DNA from: Prescottella agglutinans
Lineage (GTDB): Bacteria; Actinomycetota; Actinomycetes; Mycobacteriales; Mycobacteriaceae
DNA length: 64,000 bases
NCBI RefSeq assembly: GCF_004011865.1
Contig: NZ_RKLP01000001.1
Span: forward strand, 784,313-848,312
Direction: 5' to 3'
Notes under the pieces: model-generated
Databases searched by the model: none
The model's input: only the letters and a program-made list of their open reading frames with translations
Told to the model about the DNA's origin: nothing
In this document: one piece after another, positions 10,731 to 18,882 of the stretch
Position numbering within the stretch: position 1 is the first letter of the stretch
Layout of the letters: every line of letters begins with the position of its first letter
Program-made: the position numbers and the translations under genes

Positions 10731-10798
10731 AGTCATTTTCGGGGATCGCTGCGGCGCGCCTCCCCCGCACTCGACTCGAGTTCTGGTACTTGGTTGAG

Positions 10799-11665
10799 GT
10801 GAATGCATCTGCCACGCCGAGCCCATCGGCCCTCATGTCCGCCGCCGCCCGCGCCGCCCACGCGATCGTGGACCCGCCGCCGCATCTGATCGTCGACGAG
10901 ACCGCGCGACGCATCTGCGCGGCCGCCGGCAGCCCGTCGCCGCTCGACTTCCACCTTGCCCACCCCACCGAACCGATCCTCGCCGCGGCCCGCGTGTCGG
11001 CCGCCGCCCGCAGCGCCTACGCCGAGCAACTGCTGCGCTCCTCGGGCCTCCGCCAGTTCGTCGTCCTGGGCGCGGGCCTCGACACCGCCGCATCGCGCGC
11101 ACCGGGATCGTGCGCCGTGTGGCACGTCGACCTCCCCGGGGTGCTCGCGTGGCGCGGGTCGCTGCTCGACGGGGCCGGTGTCCCGGACCGCGGTGTGCCG
11201 GTGCCGGTCGACCTCGCCGTCGCCGACCCGGTTCCCGCACTCGTGCGCGCGGGCCTTCGAGCCGACGAGCCCGTCTTCGTGTCCTGGCTCGGGGTGTCGA
11301 TGTATCTCGACGCCGACGGGGTGCGGCGCACCTTCGAATCCCTGGGTGCACTCGCACCGGGGTCCGAGTTGGTGTTCGACCACATCGTTCCCCCGGCCGA
11401 CCGCGACGACGCCGGCGCCGACTACGCCCGGGCCGTGTCCGCCGCGGTCGGCGCGCAGGGCGAACCGTGGCGGTACACGCCTCCGCTCTCCGAACTGGAG
11501 GGTCGACTGGACGCGACCGGATGGTCGACGGTCGCGTCCGTGCGTGAATCCGACTCCGCCCCTGCGGGATTCTGGGCACGGTCGGTCGCACTGCGGCCCA
11601 TGGAGTTGGTCCGCTTCACCCACGCCAGGCTGTCGCCGCCGCCGCGCACCGGACGAGACGGATAG
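10799..11665 (+). CDS. SAM-dependent methyltransferase, TIGR00027/leucine carboxyl methyltransferase type
   Basis: 288 residues from GTG at 10799; ATG at 10835 is an alternative. The SAM-binding segment QFVVLGAGLDTAASR matches the GAGLDTR-like motif of the large actinobacterial family of putative SAM-dependent methyltransferases (relatives of Ppm1 leucine carboxyl methyltransferases). HVDLPGVLAWR and FVSWLGVSMYLDADGV are further family blocks. It lies after the operon terminator, so it is probably not part of the catabolic unit. Mycobacteria and rhodococci carry many such paralogues, mostly of unknown substrate. Confidence 0.85.
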   Translation: MNASATPSPSALMSAAARAAHAIVDPPPHLIVDETARRICAAAGSPSPLDFHLAHPTEPILAAARVSAAARSAYAEQLLRSSGLRQFVVLGAGLDTAASRAPGSCAVWHVDLPGVLAWRGSLLDGAGVPDRGVPVPVDLAVADPVPALVRAGLRADEPVFVSWLGVSMYLDADGVRRTFESLGALAPGSELVFDHIVPPADRDDAGADYARAVSAAVGAQGEPWRYTPPLSELEGRLDATGWSTVASVRESDSAPAGFWARSVALRPMELVRFTHARLSPPPRTGRDG

Positions 11666-11703
11666 GCTCGCGGCGTCCGGTTCGACGACACGTGGGGGAT
11701 CCG

Positions 11704-12708
11704 ATGAGGCGTGCGGTCACACTTCGGCGGGCGGCGGCGGTCGTCGCCGGTGCCGGGATCGCGGCGGGGCTCGCCGCGTTGGTCGCGTTCGGCTCCGGGG
11801 CCACCAGCAACGTGGTCATCGTGGCGGCCTCGTTCGCTCCGCTGCTGCTGGTCGGGACAGTGGTCGGCGCGATCGCCGCCGCCGCGGCTCGACAGTGGGT
11901 GCTGCTCGGGGTCTCGGCGGTCGTCCTGGCGCTGGGTGCGTGGGCGTTGGGGCCGCTGTGGGTGGGCGGCGCCGCGGGCGAGCACGCCCCACCGACGGGC
12001 CCGGCGATCCGGGTGATGCAGTCCAACATCATGGTGGGATCGGCGGACCCGGCGGAGCTGGTGCGGTCGGTCCGCGAGCGGGATGTCGACGTGCTCACGA
12101 TCCAGGAGCTGACCGAGCCGTCGGTGGAGGCGTTGCGGGCGGCAGGGCTCGAGGAGGTCCTGCCGCACACCTTCCTGGCGCCGCACGTGACCGGTGGCGG
12201 CGGCGCCGGGATCTACAGCCGGTTGCCGCTGTCGAACGGCCGCAAGGTGGACGGGATGGCGCTGACGAATCTGGTTGCCGAGGTCGATGCCGGACTGACC
12301 GAACCGGTGGTGGTGTTCGACGTGCACCCCGTGCCCGCGTACATCGCGCCGGCCACCGACTGGATCGAGGATTTCGATCGACTGCGGGACGCGATGGACG
12401 AGGCCGCGGTGCACGAGAACGTGATCGTCAGCGGGGACTTCAATGCCACCTACGCGCACCGCAAGTTCCGGGATCTCCGCCACGGCGGCTACGTCGACGC
12501 CGCGGACCAACTGGGCGCCGGCATCCTGCCGACGTACCCGACCGACAAGAGCTACCCCGCGGTCGTCGGGATCGACCACATCCTCACCAAGGGCGCGCAG
12601 GCGACGTCGCTCGAACGCATCGACGTCGTCGGCTCGGATCACCACGGACTCGTCGCCGACGTGCAACTGAGTGCGCCTCAGAACGGCGGCGGATCGCCGT
12701 CGCAGTGA
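11704..12708 (+). CDS. Membrane-anchored endonuclease/exonuclease/phosphatase family protein
   Basis: 334 residues. The first 95 contain three hydrophobic membrane segments. The EEP catalytic domain follows: QSNIMV (first strand), QELTE with the metal-binding Glu, DVHPVPA, GDFNAT with catalytic Asp/Asn, GIDHIL and SDHHGLVADV with the final Asp-His pair. All core residues are present, so it should be a metal-dependent phosphodiesterase facing the cell exterior. The substrate (nucleic acid, phospholipid or other phosphodiester) cannot be told. ATG at 11704 is preferred; a GTG four codons upstream is possible. Confidence 0.85.
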   Translation: MRRAVTLRRAAAVVAGAGIAAGLAALVAFGSGATSNVVIVAASFAPLLLVGTVVGAIAAAAARQWVLLGVSAVVLALGAWALGPLWVGGAAGEHAPPTGPAIRVMQSNIMVGSADPAELVRSVRERDVDVLTIQELTEPSVEALRAAGLEEVLPHTFLAPHVTGGGGAGIYSRLPLSNGRKVDGMALTNLVAEVDAGLTEPVVVFDVHPVPAYIAPATDWIEDFDRLRDAMDEAAVHENVIVSGDFNATYAHRKFRDLRHGGYVDAADQLGAGILPTYPTDKSYPAVVGIDHILTKGAQATSLERIDVVGSDHHGLVADVQLSAPQNGGGSPSQ

Positions 12709-12718
12709 GGGGCGCTCA

Positions 12719-13480
12719 TCACCAGACCCGCATGCCCCCGTCGACGACGAGGTCGACGCCGGTCACGTACGAGCTCTCATCGGACGCGAGGAAGAGCGCG
12801 ACGTTTGCGACCTCCTCGGGCCGACCGAACCGACCCAGCAGCGTCCGGCCGAGCATGGCCCTGGTCCACTCGGCGTCCGCCAACTGCGCCTCGGTGGCCT
12901 TGCTCTCGATCAGGCCGGGCGAGATCGAGTTGACGCGGATCCCGTGCTCGCTGCCCTCCAGAGCAAGTTGGCGGGTCATGCCGATGACCGCCGATTTGTT
13001 CGCGGTGTGTGACAGGGACGGGATCTGCTTGAAGCTGAGCGAGGCGTTGAGCGAGGCCATGTTCACCACCACTCCGTGGCTGGCCTTCAGCCAGGGCCAG
13101 GCGGCGCGAGTGAGGTAGAAGACCAGGTCGACCTCGTCCCGACGCGCGCCGGCCCAGTCGGCGTCGCTGATGTCTTCGAGGCGGTCGAAGTAGGCCCGAC
13201 CGGCGAGGTTGAACAGCACATCGATCCTCCCGAACCGGTCCGTCGCGAACTCGACCAGCCGCGCGCATTCGGCCGGATCACTCAGCCGGCACGGCTGCAG
13301 CGACACCATCTCGCCACCGACGGCGCGCACCAGTTCGGCGGTCTCCTCCGCCTCTGCGACGGCCACGTCGCATCCGACGATCAGTGCTCCCTCCCGGGCG
13401 AACACCCGGGCGGTGGCGCACCCCATGGCTCCCCCCGTGCCGGTGATCACGCAGATCTTTCCCGCAAGCCGACCCGACAT
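12719..13480 (-). CDS. Short-chain dehydrogenase/reductase with His at the catalytic Tyr position
   Basis: 253 residues with a normal SDR Rossmann start (VITGTGGAMGCATA), NLAG in place of NAG, the Ser region NMASLNAS, and the C-terminal ALFLASDESSYVTGVDLVVDGG. The YxxxK site reads SHTANKSA, so His stands where the catalytic Tyr is normally found while the Lys is kept. Activity may be changed or lost. The ATG at 13480 starts right at the conserved N-terminus. It is the last gene of the minus-strand group with the hydrolase and MhpB-like dioxygenase, but 172 bases separate it from the hydrolase. Confidence 0.88.
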   Translation of the reverse strand: MSGRLAGKICVITGTGGAMGCATARVFAREGALIVGCDVAVAEAEETAELVRAVGGEMVSLQPCRLSDPAECARLVEFATDRFGRIDVLFNLAGRAYFDRLEDISDADWAGARRDEVDLVFYLTRAAWPWLKASHGVVVNMASLNASLSFKQIPSLSHTANKSAVIGMTRQLALEGSEHGIRVNSISPGLIESKATEAQLADAEWTRAMLGRTLLGRFGRPEEVANVALFLASDESSYVTGVDLVVDGGMRVW

Positions 13481-13652
13481 CTCAGTGGCCTTCCTCGACG
13501 ATGGCGAGCATTCGGCGGTTGTCGAGTTGGCAGATCCGCTCGCCGCGCTCGCCGACCTGCCCCGCAGTCGATCGACGCCGATCCGTTCTCCATGTAACCC
13601 CCGAGGCCCTGCGCCCCGCCAGGCCAAGGTCCGTCCGAACCGTCACTCGACG

Positions 13653-14471
13653 TCAGGCGACATCGTTGCAATCCACGACTCGCTCGAGGTGCGTGCGCAC
13701 CGCCCGCGCCACCACGTCCGGGCCCTCCAGCATCGGGATGTGCCCGACACCCGACAGCACGATCTCCTCGACGCTCCCGGGCAGTTCGTCGAAGAATCGC
13801 TGGATGCACGTGTCCCGGGTCAGGAACGTGTCGAACTCCCCCAGGATCAGCGAGGTCGGCGCGGTGACGCGGTCGAGTCCGGTGAGAGGCCCGTCGCGCA
13901 GGAACGCGAGCAGGATCGGCAGGTACACGGTGCAGTGCGACACCGCCCGGATGACGTTCGTGGCGTCGTCGGGGTCGACCCGGGACGTGTCGTGGCTACA
14001 GTTCGCGATGACGGGTCGTTGGAAGAACCGATTCGACGCGGCACGGTCACCGAGCACCCGGGCGAGCGCCATGAGCGGGTACTGCGCCACGAACCCGAAG
14101 CCGGTCCGGAACTCGGTGCGAGAGAACCGCTTCCAACCACCTCCCGGGTTGACCCCCGCTATGGAACGGGCACGGCCCCGACGCGCCAGTTCGAACGCGA
14201 CCTGGCCGCCCAGCGAGTTCCCGACGACATGGCAGGTGTCCCATCCGATCTCGTCGAGTTCCCGTTCAATGCCGTCGGTGATTCCGCCGATCCCCAGATC
14301 GCGCCACCGCAGTCGCGGCCCGCCCCAGTGCCCGGGCATCGTGAGCGCGAGGACGTCGTAGTCGGACGCCAGATCGTCGACCACGCGATGCCACACGTGG
14401 TGTGACAGCGTGAAGCCGTGCAACAACAGCACGGGCTCACCGGATCCCCCGCGATACGCCGACGTCACCAT
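13653..14471 (-). CDS. Alpha/beta hydrolase, second putative meta-cleavage-type hydrolase
   Basis: 272 residues. It has the HGFTLS oxyanion segment, nucleophile Ser in VVGNSLGGQ, Asp in ILGEFDTF and a C-terminal His in GVGHIPML. The fold is that of the MhpC/lipase-like alpha/beta hydrolases, but the sequence differs from the one at 6984-7853. The ATG at 14471 is chosen because homologous sequence begins there. Placed between the extradiol dioxygenase and the SDR, it may cleave a ring-fission product or an ester. Specificity unknown. Confidence 0.85.
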   Translation of the reverse strand: MVTSAYRGGSGEPVLLLHGFTLSHHVWHRVVDDLASDYDVLALTMPGHWGGPRLRWRDLGIGGITDGIERELDEIGWDTCHVVGNSLGGQVAFELARRGRARSIAGVNPGGGWKRFSRTEFRTGFGFVAQYPLMALARVLGDRAASNRFFQRPVIANCSHDTSRVDPDDATNVIRAVSHCTVYLPILLAFLRDGPLTGLDRVTAPTSLILGEFDTFLTRDTCIQRFFDELPGSVEEIVLSGVGHIPMLEGPDVVARAVRTHLERVVDCNDVA

Positions 14472-14527
14472 GTCGTCTCCTCCCCCGAGGCGTCCTTCAT
14501 GGGTAGCACCCGGGTCCCGGAACGACA

Positions 14528-14560
14528 AGGGCCGGGCGCTCCCGACGAACGCCCGGCCCT
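14528..14560 (-). terminator. Hairpin terminator after the mhpB-like gene
   Basis: A perfect 11-bp GC-rich stem (14528-14538 with 14550-14560) with an 11-base loop lies 16 bases past the stop codon of the minus-strand dioxygenase gene. It suggests that the hydrolase at 13653-14471 has its own promoter, or is reached by partial read-through. Confidence 0.75.
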
Positions 14561-14575
14561 GCACGGAAGTACGTG

Positions 14576-15508
14576 CTACTTCGCGGTGGTCACCGCGAAG
14601 CCGGCCACCCACTCGGGGATGGCGCGGTAGTAGCGCGACTGCAGTTCGTACGCGCCGGATGCCGCGAGCGCGGCGTAGGCCGCGATCCAGGTGCGGACCT
14701 CGTGCGACGATCCGCCGCCGTGCTCCTCGAAGAACTCGTTGCTCCAGCCGTCGAACTGCTCGAGGTCACCGGACGCGACGATGTCGAGAACGTCGTTGTC
14801 CCACTCGGGATTCAGCGGCCTGCGGGTGGACGTGCCGGCCGCCAGGTCGATTCCGGACTGCACGACGCGCTGCTCACCGCGGGCACGCTGCTCGGGGGTG
14901 GGCGGATTGCCGAGGATCAGGGCCTCGGCGACGCGCGGCGGGGCGCCCGCGAGGATCGGCACCGGCGGGTCGTGCGACAGGCCGCCGGACGCCAGGAACA
15001 GCACCCGCTTGTCGAGCAGCGCCGCCGCCTCGCCGAGCGCCTTGCCGAACTGGCGGATGCGGCGTACCGGGCCGAGCGGAGCCGCGACACCATTGATGAA
15101 CACCGGCACGACCGGGACCGACCGGATGCCGCCGAACAGCATCTCCAGCGGCTGCACGAAGCCGTGGTCGACCACCATGCGGGCCGAGATCGTCAGGTCG
15201 ATGTCCCGCTCGAGCACACCCTCGGCGATCCGGTTGGCCGACTCCGCGTCGACGAGGATCTCGCCCTCCGCGGAACCGAAGTCGCCCACCGCGATCGCGC
15301 CGGTGGCGATCGCGAACGGGGGCATCTTCTCGTAGAAGAAGCCGTTGTAGTGGTCGGGCGCGAACAGCACGACGACCTCGGGATCGAACTCCTCGATGAA
15401 CTTCCGCGCCCCGGCAACGGCGTGATCGACCTCGTCGAGCACCTGCTGAGCGGGATCGTTGAGCCCGATCAGCGGTGAGTGGGACAGCGCAACCAGCGCG
15501 ACTGGCAT
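14576..15508 (-). CDS. mhpB: Extradiol ring-cleavage dioxygenase, 2,3-dihydroxyphenylpropionate 1,2-dioxygenase type
   Basis: 310 residues, close to the 314 of E. coli MhpB. It belongs to the LigB/PCAD (class III) extradiol family: iron-ligand histidines at H10 (LSHSP) and H53 (DHYNGF), and the acid-base histidines H115 (DHGFVQPL) and H179 (GLSHDPP) fall at exactly the E. coli MhpB numbers. The enzyme opens 3-(2,3-dihydroxyphenyl)propionate or a similar 3-substituted catechol to the meta-cleavage product that the MhpC-type hydrolase takes. No vicinal-oxygen-chelate BphC gene is present, so this is the likely ring-opening step for the dioxygenase operon. Confidence 0.92.
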   Translation of the reverse strand: MPVALVALSHSPLIGLNDPAQQVLDEVDHAVAGARKFIEEFDPEVVVLFAPDHYNGFFYEKMPPFAIATGAIAVGDFGSAEGEILVDAESANRIAEGVLERDIDLTISARMVVDHGFVQPLEMLFGGIRSVPVVPVFINGVAAPLGPVRRIRQFGKALGEAAALLDKRVLFLASGGLSHDPPVPILAGAPPRVAEALILGNPPTPEQRARGEQRVVQSGIDLAAGTSTRRPLNPEWDNDVLDIVASGDLEQFDGWSNEFFEEHGGGSSHEVRTWIAAYAALAASGAYELQSRYYRAIPEWVAGFAVTTAK

Positions 15509-15573
15509 GAACGGCTCCTTCGGCCTGAATCAGATTCCGGGACAGGTTCTTCCCGAACGTTGTGTGACGGCGC

Positions 15574-16413
15574 CTACGACGCGAGTGCGACCTGCGACGC
15601 GGACAGCGCCCGCGACGCGGCCAGGCACACCCGACGCAGCGCGGGTTCCGCACTCGCGGGCGAGTAGCGGGAGGCCTGACCCGAGACCGAGAACGCCGCG
15701 ATCGGCCGCGACCCGGCGCCCGTCACGACACCCCCGACGCACACGAGCCCCTCGCGGGTCTCCTCGCGGTCGAAGGCGACACCCGTCCTGCGCACCTGGG
15801 ACAGCTCGACCCGCAACTGACCGATGTCGGTGATCGTGTGCGTCGTCCGGGAGGCCAGCTGCGAGCCGATGAGCGCCTCGGCGTCCTGACCGGAGTACGC
15901 GAGCAGCGCCTTGCCCACCGCGGTGCAGTGCGCCGGCGCGCGCCCGCCGACGCGGGACGGCGACGCGACGGACCGGTGACCGTAGAGCTTGTTGATGTAG
16001 AGGATGTCCGCGCCGTGCAGCACCGCGAGATGCACCGTCTGACGGGTGGCCTCGTACAGGTCGGCCAGGAACGGGGTGAGGACGTCGCGGACGACGGAGT
16101 GCTGTGGCGCGTATACCCGGCCGCCGAGGTTGTGGAGCTCGGCACCGAGCCGGTAGTCGCTGCCGACCCGCTCGACGGCGTGGTTGCGCTCGAGCATGCC
16201 GAGGATCCGGAAGGCCGTCGACTTGCTCAGCCCGGACCGCCGGGCGAGTTCGCTCACGCCGACCCCGGAATACGCTTCCTGGCCGAAGCTGGTGAGCAGG
16301 CTCATCGCCTTGTCGACGGCGGCGCGGCCGTCCCGTCCCGAGCTCGACTGCGACAGATCGGTCAGCTCCTGCACGCCCATGACCCCTACCACTTCACTCT
16401 GCGAATCGGACAT
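15574..16413 (-). CDS. IclR-family transcriptional regulator (dioxygenase-side)
   Basis: 279 residues from ATG at 16413. The N-terminal winged helix runs from about residue 25 to 85 (KAMSLLTSF, GLSKSTAFRILGML), and the C-terminal IclR effector domain carries the GKALLAY block and a Cys in VCVGGVV. IclR proteins often control aromatic catabolism (PcaR, PobR, MhpR, HppR) and usually bind the pathway intermediate. It lies directly upstream of the mhpB-like gene on the same strand and diverges from the XRE-cupin gene. It probably regulates the mhpB side and perhaps the dioxygenase operon. Confidence 0.9.
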   Translation of the reverse strand: MSDSQSEVVGVMGVQELTDLSQSSSGRDGRAAVDKAMSLLTSFGQEAYSGVGVSELARRSGLSKSTAFRILGMLERNHAVERVGSDYRLGAELHNLGGRVYAPQHSVVRDVLTPFLADLYEATRQTVHLAVLHGADILYINKLYGHRSVASPSRVGGRAPAHCTAVGKALLAYSGQDAEALIGSQLASRTTHTITDIGQLRVELSQVRRTGVAFDREETREGLVCVGGVVTGAGSRPIAAFSVSGQASRYSPASAEPALRRVCLAASRALSASQVALAS

Positions 16414-16460
16414 CTCCGGCGCGACCCGGCGCCGCATCCGAGTGTGCCCACCTGCCATTT

Positions 16461-16500
16461 GTATGTCAAGATTGACGATAGTGATACTAAAAGTGACACC
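16461..16500. promoter_or_regulatory. Candidate operator in the divergent IclR / XRE-cupin intergenic region
   Basis: The 175-base gap 16414-16588 is unusually AT-rich here. It holds a 12-base palindrome GTCAA-GA-TTGAC at 16465-16476, a TTGACA box for the minus strand in the same place, and a near direct repeat GTGATAC / GTGACAC at 16481-16499. These lie where an operator shared by the two divergent regulators would be expected. The GAGGAGG Shine-Dalgarno of the XRE-cupin gene is at 16577-16583. Confidence 0.45.
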
Positions 16501-16588
16501 TGGTTCGGCTCCGCTTTAATCGGTTGGAGCATTCAGCTCATTGGAAGGAGCCGCGCGGCACCGTGCACGCCCGTCGAGAGGAGGACCC

Positions 16589-17185
16589 GTGGACAGCAAC
16601 GGCCTGATAGCGCGCAACGTTCAGCGCTTCCGCAACGAACGCCAGATGAGCATGGGCGACCTGGCCAAGCGCGCGAATCTGTCGAAGCAGACCCTCTCGA
16701 AGATCGAGCAGGGTGTAGGCAATCCCACAGTCGAAACCATTGACGCGATCGCCGAGGCGCTGGACGTCCCGCTGCGACGCCTCGTCACCGAGTGGGGCAC
16801 CCGCGTGTTCGTCGTCCGCGCCGCAGAAGGCGCGTGGAACGACAAGCCGGGAACCGGGTCCACCAAGGTCCTCGACCAGATCTACGGCTCCGGTTACGTG
16901 CGCACCAGCCTGACCCGGCTCCGGAACGCCGGGACCGACGACATCGACGCGCTGGTTCGACCGCCCGACTCCGCCGGAACCCTCATCCATGCGTACGTCA
17001 TCAGCGGCAAGGTGCGGGTCGGGCCGGCCAACGAACTCACCGACCTCGGCACCGGCGACTTCGTGCAGTTCCCCAGCGACGTGCCGTGGGTGCTCACGTC
17101 GCTCACCGCCGACGCGACCGTCCACGTCGTCACGACGATGCCGCAGGTCCCGCAGTTCGGGCCGATCGGCGACGAGAACGCCTGA
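16589..17185 (+). CDS. XRE-family regulator with C-terminal cupin domain
   Basis: 198 residues from GTG, preceded by a strong GAGGAGG. Residues 5-62 form an XRE helix-turn-helix (RNVQRFRNERQMSMGDLAKR, then LSKQTLSKIEQG). The remainder is a cupin_2-like beta barrel that includes GKVRVGPANE, TDLGTGDFVQFPSDVPW. Proteins of this build (PuuR/SutR type) sense small molecules through the cupin. The position at the head of the IclR and P450-kinase genes, in the same direction, suggests control of that operon. Ligand unknown. Confidence 0.88.
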   Translation: MDSNGLIARNVQRFRNERQMSMGDLAKRANLSKQTLSKIEQGVGNPTVETIDAIAEALDVPLRRLVTEWGTRVFVVRAAEGAWNDKPGTGSTKVLDQIYGSGYVRTSLTRLRNAGTDDIDALVRPPDSAGTLIHAYVISGKVRVGPANELTDLGTGDFVQFPSDVPWVLTSLTADATVHVVTTMPQVPQFGPIGDENA

Positions 17186-17301
17186 GCAGCGGGACCGACA
17201 CAGGCGATCTCGCCGACCCCGCCGCCGCGATGTGGTGACGATCGGCCCTGTGGAGCAGGATCTGACCACGAAGGGGCTCGAGAGTCGGAAGGCGGTTCGA
17301 C

Positions 17302-18099
17302 ATGGCAGGTACTCCCCGCGAAGCGGGCCGGACCACCACGTCGCGGGTACTCGCGATCCTCGAGGTGTTCGAGAACGATCCCGGGCCGATCGCGTTGAGC
17401 AACATCGCCGCCGAGACCGGCATGCCGTTGACCACGGTGCACCGCCTGGTCGGCGAACTCGAGCGGTGGGGCGCACTGCTCCGCGTACCGGACGGTCGAT
17501 ATCAGGTCGGCATCCGCCTGTGGGAGATCGGCCAGAACGCCGGCGTGCGGCTCCGTGACATCGTCCATCCCCCGCTCCAGGATCTGTTCGACCTCACCCA
17601 CGAGACAGTCCACTTCGTCGTGCGCCGCGGCACCGAGGTGATCTACGTCGATCGGATCTACGGCAGTCGGCGCGTCCCCCGCCTCGCACGGGTCGGCAGC
17701 CGACTCCCGCTGCATCCGACAGCCGTCGGGAAAGTACTTCTGGCATATCAGGATCCATGGTTCCGGGAGACGTATCTCGCCGGCACGCTGGAACGCCACT
17801 CCCGATTCACCATCACCGAACCGGCGCGGCTCGCACGCGAACTCGACACCATCCGCGAACTGGGGTACGCCAAGACCCAGGAGGAGATGGTGCTCGGATC
17901 GTGCTCGGTCGCGATCCCGGTCCGTGCACCGAACGACGAAGTCGTCGCCGCGCTCGGCATGGTCCTCCCGAGCAACCGTTCGACGGACATGACCCGGTTC
18001 CTGCCACCGCTGAAGGGCACCGGGGCCCGACTGGAAAAGATGTTCAAGGCTCTCCCGCAGCCCGTCGAACAGGCAATACGCAGCTTCTGGTTGAGCTGA
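17302..18099 (+). CDS. IclR-family transcriptional regulator (P450-kinase side)
   Basis: 265 residues. Winged helix at about residues 12-72 (SRVLAILEVFEND, GMPLTTVHRLVGELE) and the IclR effector domain with TVHFVVRRGTEVIYVDRIYG, HPTAVGKVLLAY and the Cys in GSCSVAIPVR. A GGAAGG sequence lies about 8 bases before the ATG. It comes 76 bases before the HD-phosphohydrolase gene and points the same way. It is clearly a different paralogue from the IclR at 15574-16413. By position it is the best candidate regulator of the eight-gene operon; in C. glutamicum the cre cluster also carries its own regulator gene creR. Confidence 0.9.
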   Translation: MAGTPREAGRTTTSRVLAILEVFENDPGPIALSNIAAETGMPLTTVHRLVGELERWGALLRVPDGRYQVGIRLWEIGQNAGVRLRDIVHPPLQDLFDLTHETVHFVVRRGTEVIYVDRIYGSRRVPRLARVGSRLPLHPTAVGKVLLAYQDPWFRETYLAGTLERHSRFTITEPARLARELDTIRELGYAKTQEEMVLGSCSVAIPVRAPNDEVVAALGMVLPSNRSTDMTRFLPPLKGTGARLEKMFKALPQPVEQAIRSFWLS

Positions 18100-18175
18100 T
18101 TCCGTTCATCGGAAGAGTTCCCTTGGCCCCGTCACCGCCAGGGGTCAGAGTGTTCCGTGTCACAAGGAGGACGAC

Positions 18176-18880
18176 ATGGAGACCAACAGCACAGGGCATC
18201 CAGGCGACAGTGACCGCATCGGAACGGACCCGACGCACGACCACATCTGGCGCAGGGCCGCCCCGTATCTTCGAGTGCGGGACAACGACTCTCACACGCT
18301 GTATGCGTTCGGTCTCGCCCGGGCCCTGATCGACCAGGTTCCGGGGACGCGGCCCGAGATCGTGCTGCCGGCGATCCTGCTCCACGACGTCGGCTGGTCG
18401 ACGGTCCCGGAGGACCTGGTGCTGGAAGCGATAGCGCCACAGCCGCGGCATCCGGAACTGGTCCGGGTCCACGAGATCGAGGGCGCCGCGATCGCGCGGT
18501 CGATCCTCGGCGACGTCGGCACACCCGATGCCGACATCGACGAGATCACCGCGATCATCGACGGTCACGACAGCCGCCGCGAGGCCACCAGCCCCAGCGA
18601 CGCGGTCGTCAAGGACGCCGACAAGCTCTGGCGACTCACACCACACGGGCTGGCCACCGTCGGCCGATGGTTCGGACTCGCCCCGTCCGAGGCGCTGCGC
18701 CTGGTCGGGTCCCGGACCCACGACCACCTGTGCACCGAACCCGCCCGGGTGATGGCCCGCGCGTTCGCCGCGATCGCGTCGACCCGGTCGTCGCCGCAGC
18801 TTCTCGAACTGTCGCCCTCCGCACCGAATACCCCAGACACCGCGCTCTACGAGCACCCGACACCGCGAGTCCAGGAGTGA
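18176..18880 (+). CDS. HD-domain phosphohydrolase (CreD-like), first copy
   Basis: 234 residues with a strong AAGGAGG site. Metal-site residues of the HD superfamily are H40, H70-D71 (LLHDVGW), H99 (RVHEIEG), H131-D132 (IIDGHDSR) and D147 (KDADKLWR). It leads the operon and stops two bases before the P450-kinase fusion. In the C. glutamicum 4-cresol pathway the phosphohydrolase CreD removes the phosphate from the oxidised aryl phosphate; this gene is proposed to do the same. A related HD protein is encoded at 25553-26200. Nucleotide hydrolysis cannot be excluded from sequence alone. Confidence 0.85.
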   Translation: METNSTGHPGDSDRIGTDPTHDHIWRRAAPYLRVRDNDSHTLYAFGLARALIDQVPGTRPEIVLPAILLHDVGWSTVPEDLVLEAIAPQPRHPELVRVHEIEGAAIARSILGDVGTPDADIDEITAIIDGHDSRREATSPSDAVVKDADKLWRLTPHGLATVGRWFGLAPSEALRLVGSRTHDHLCTEPARVMARAFAAIASTRSSPQLLELSPSAPNTPDTALYEHPTPRVQE

Positions 18881-18882
18881 AC

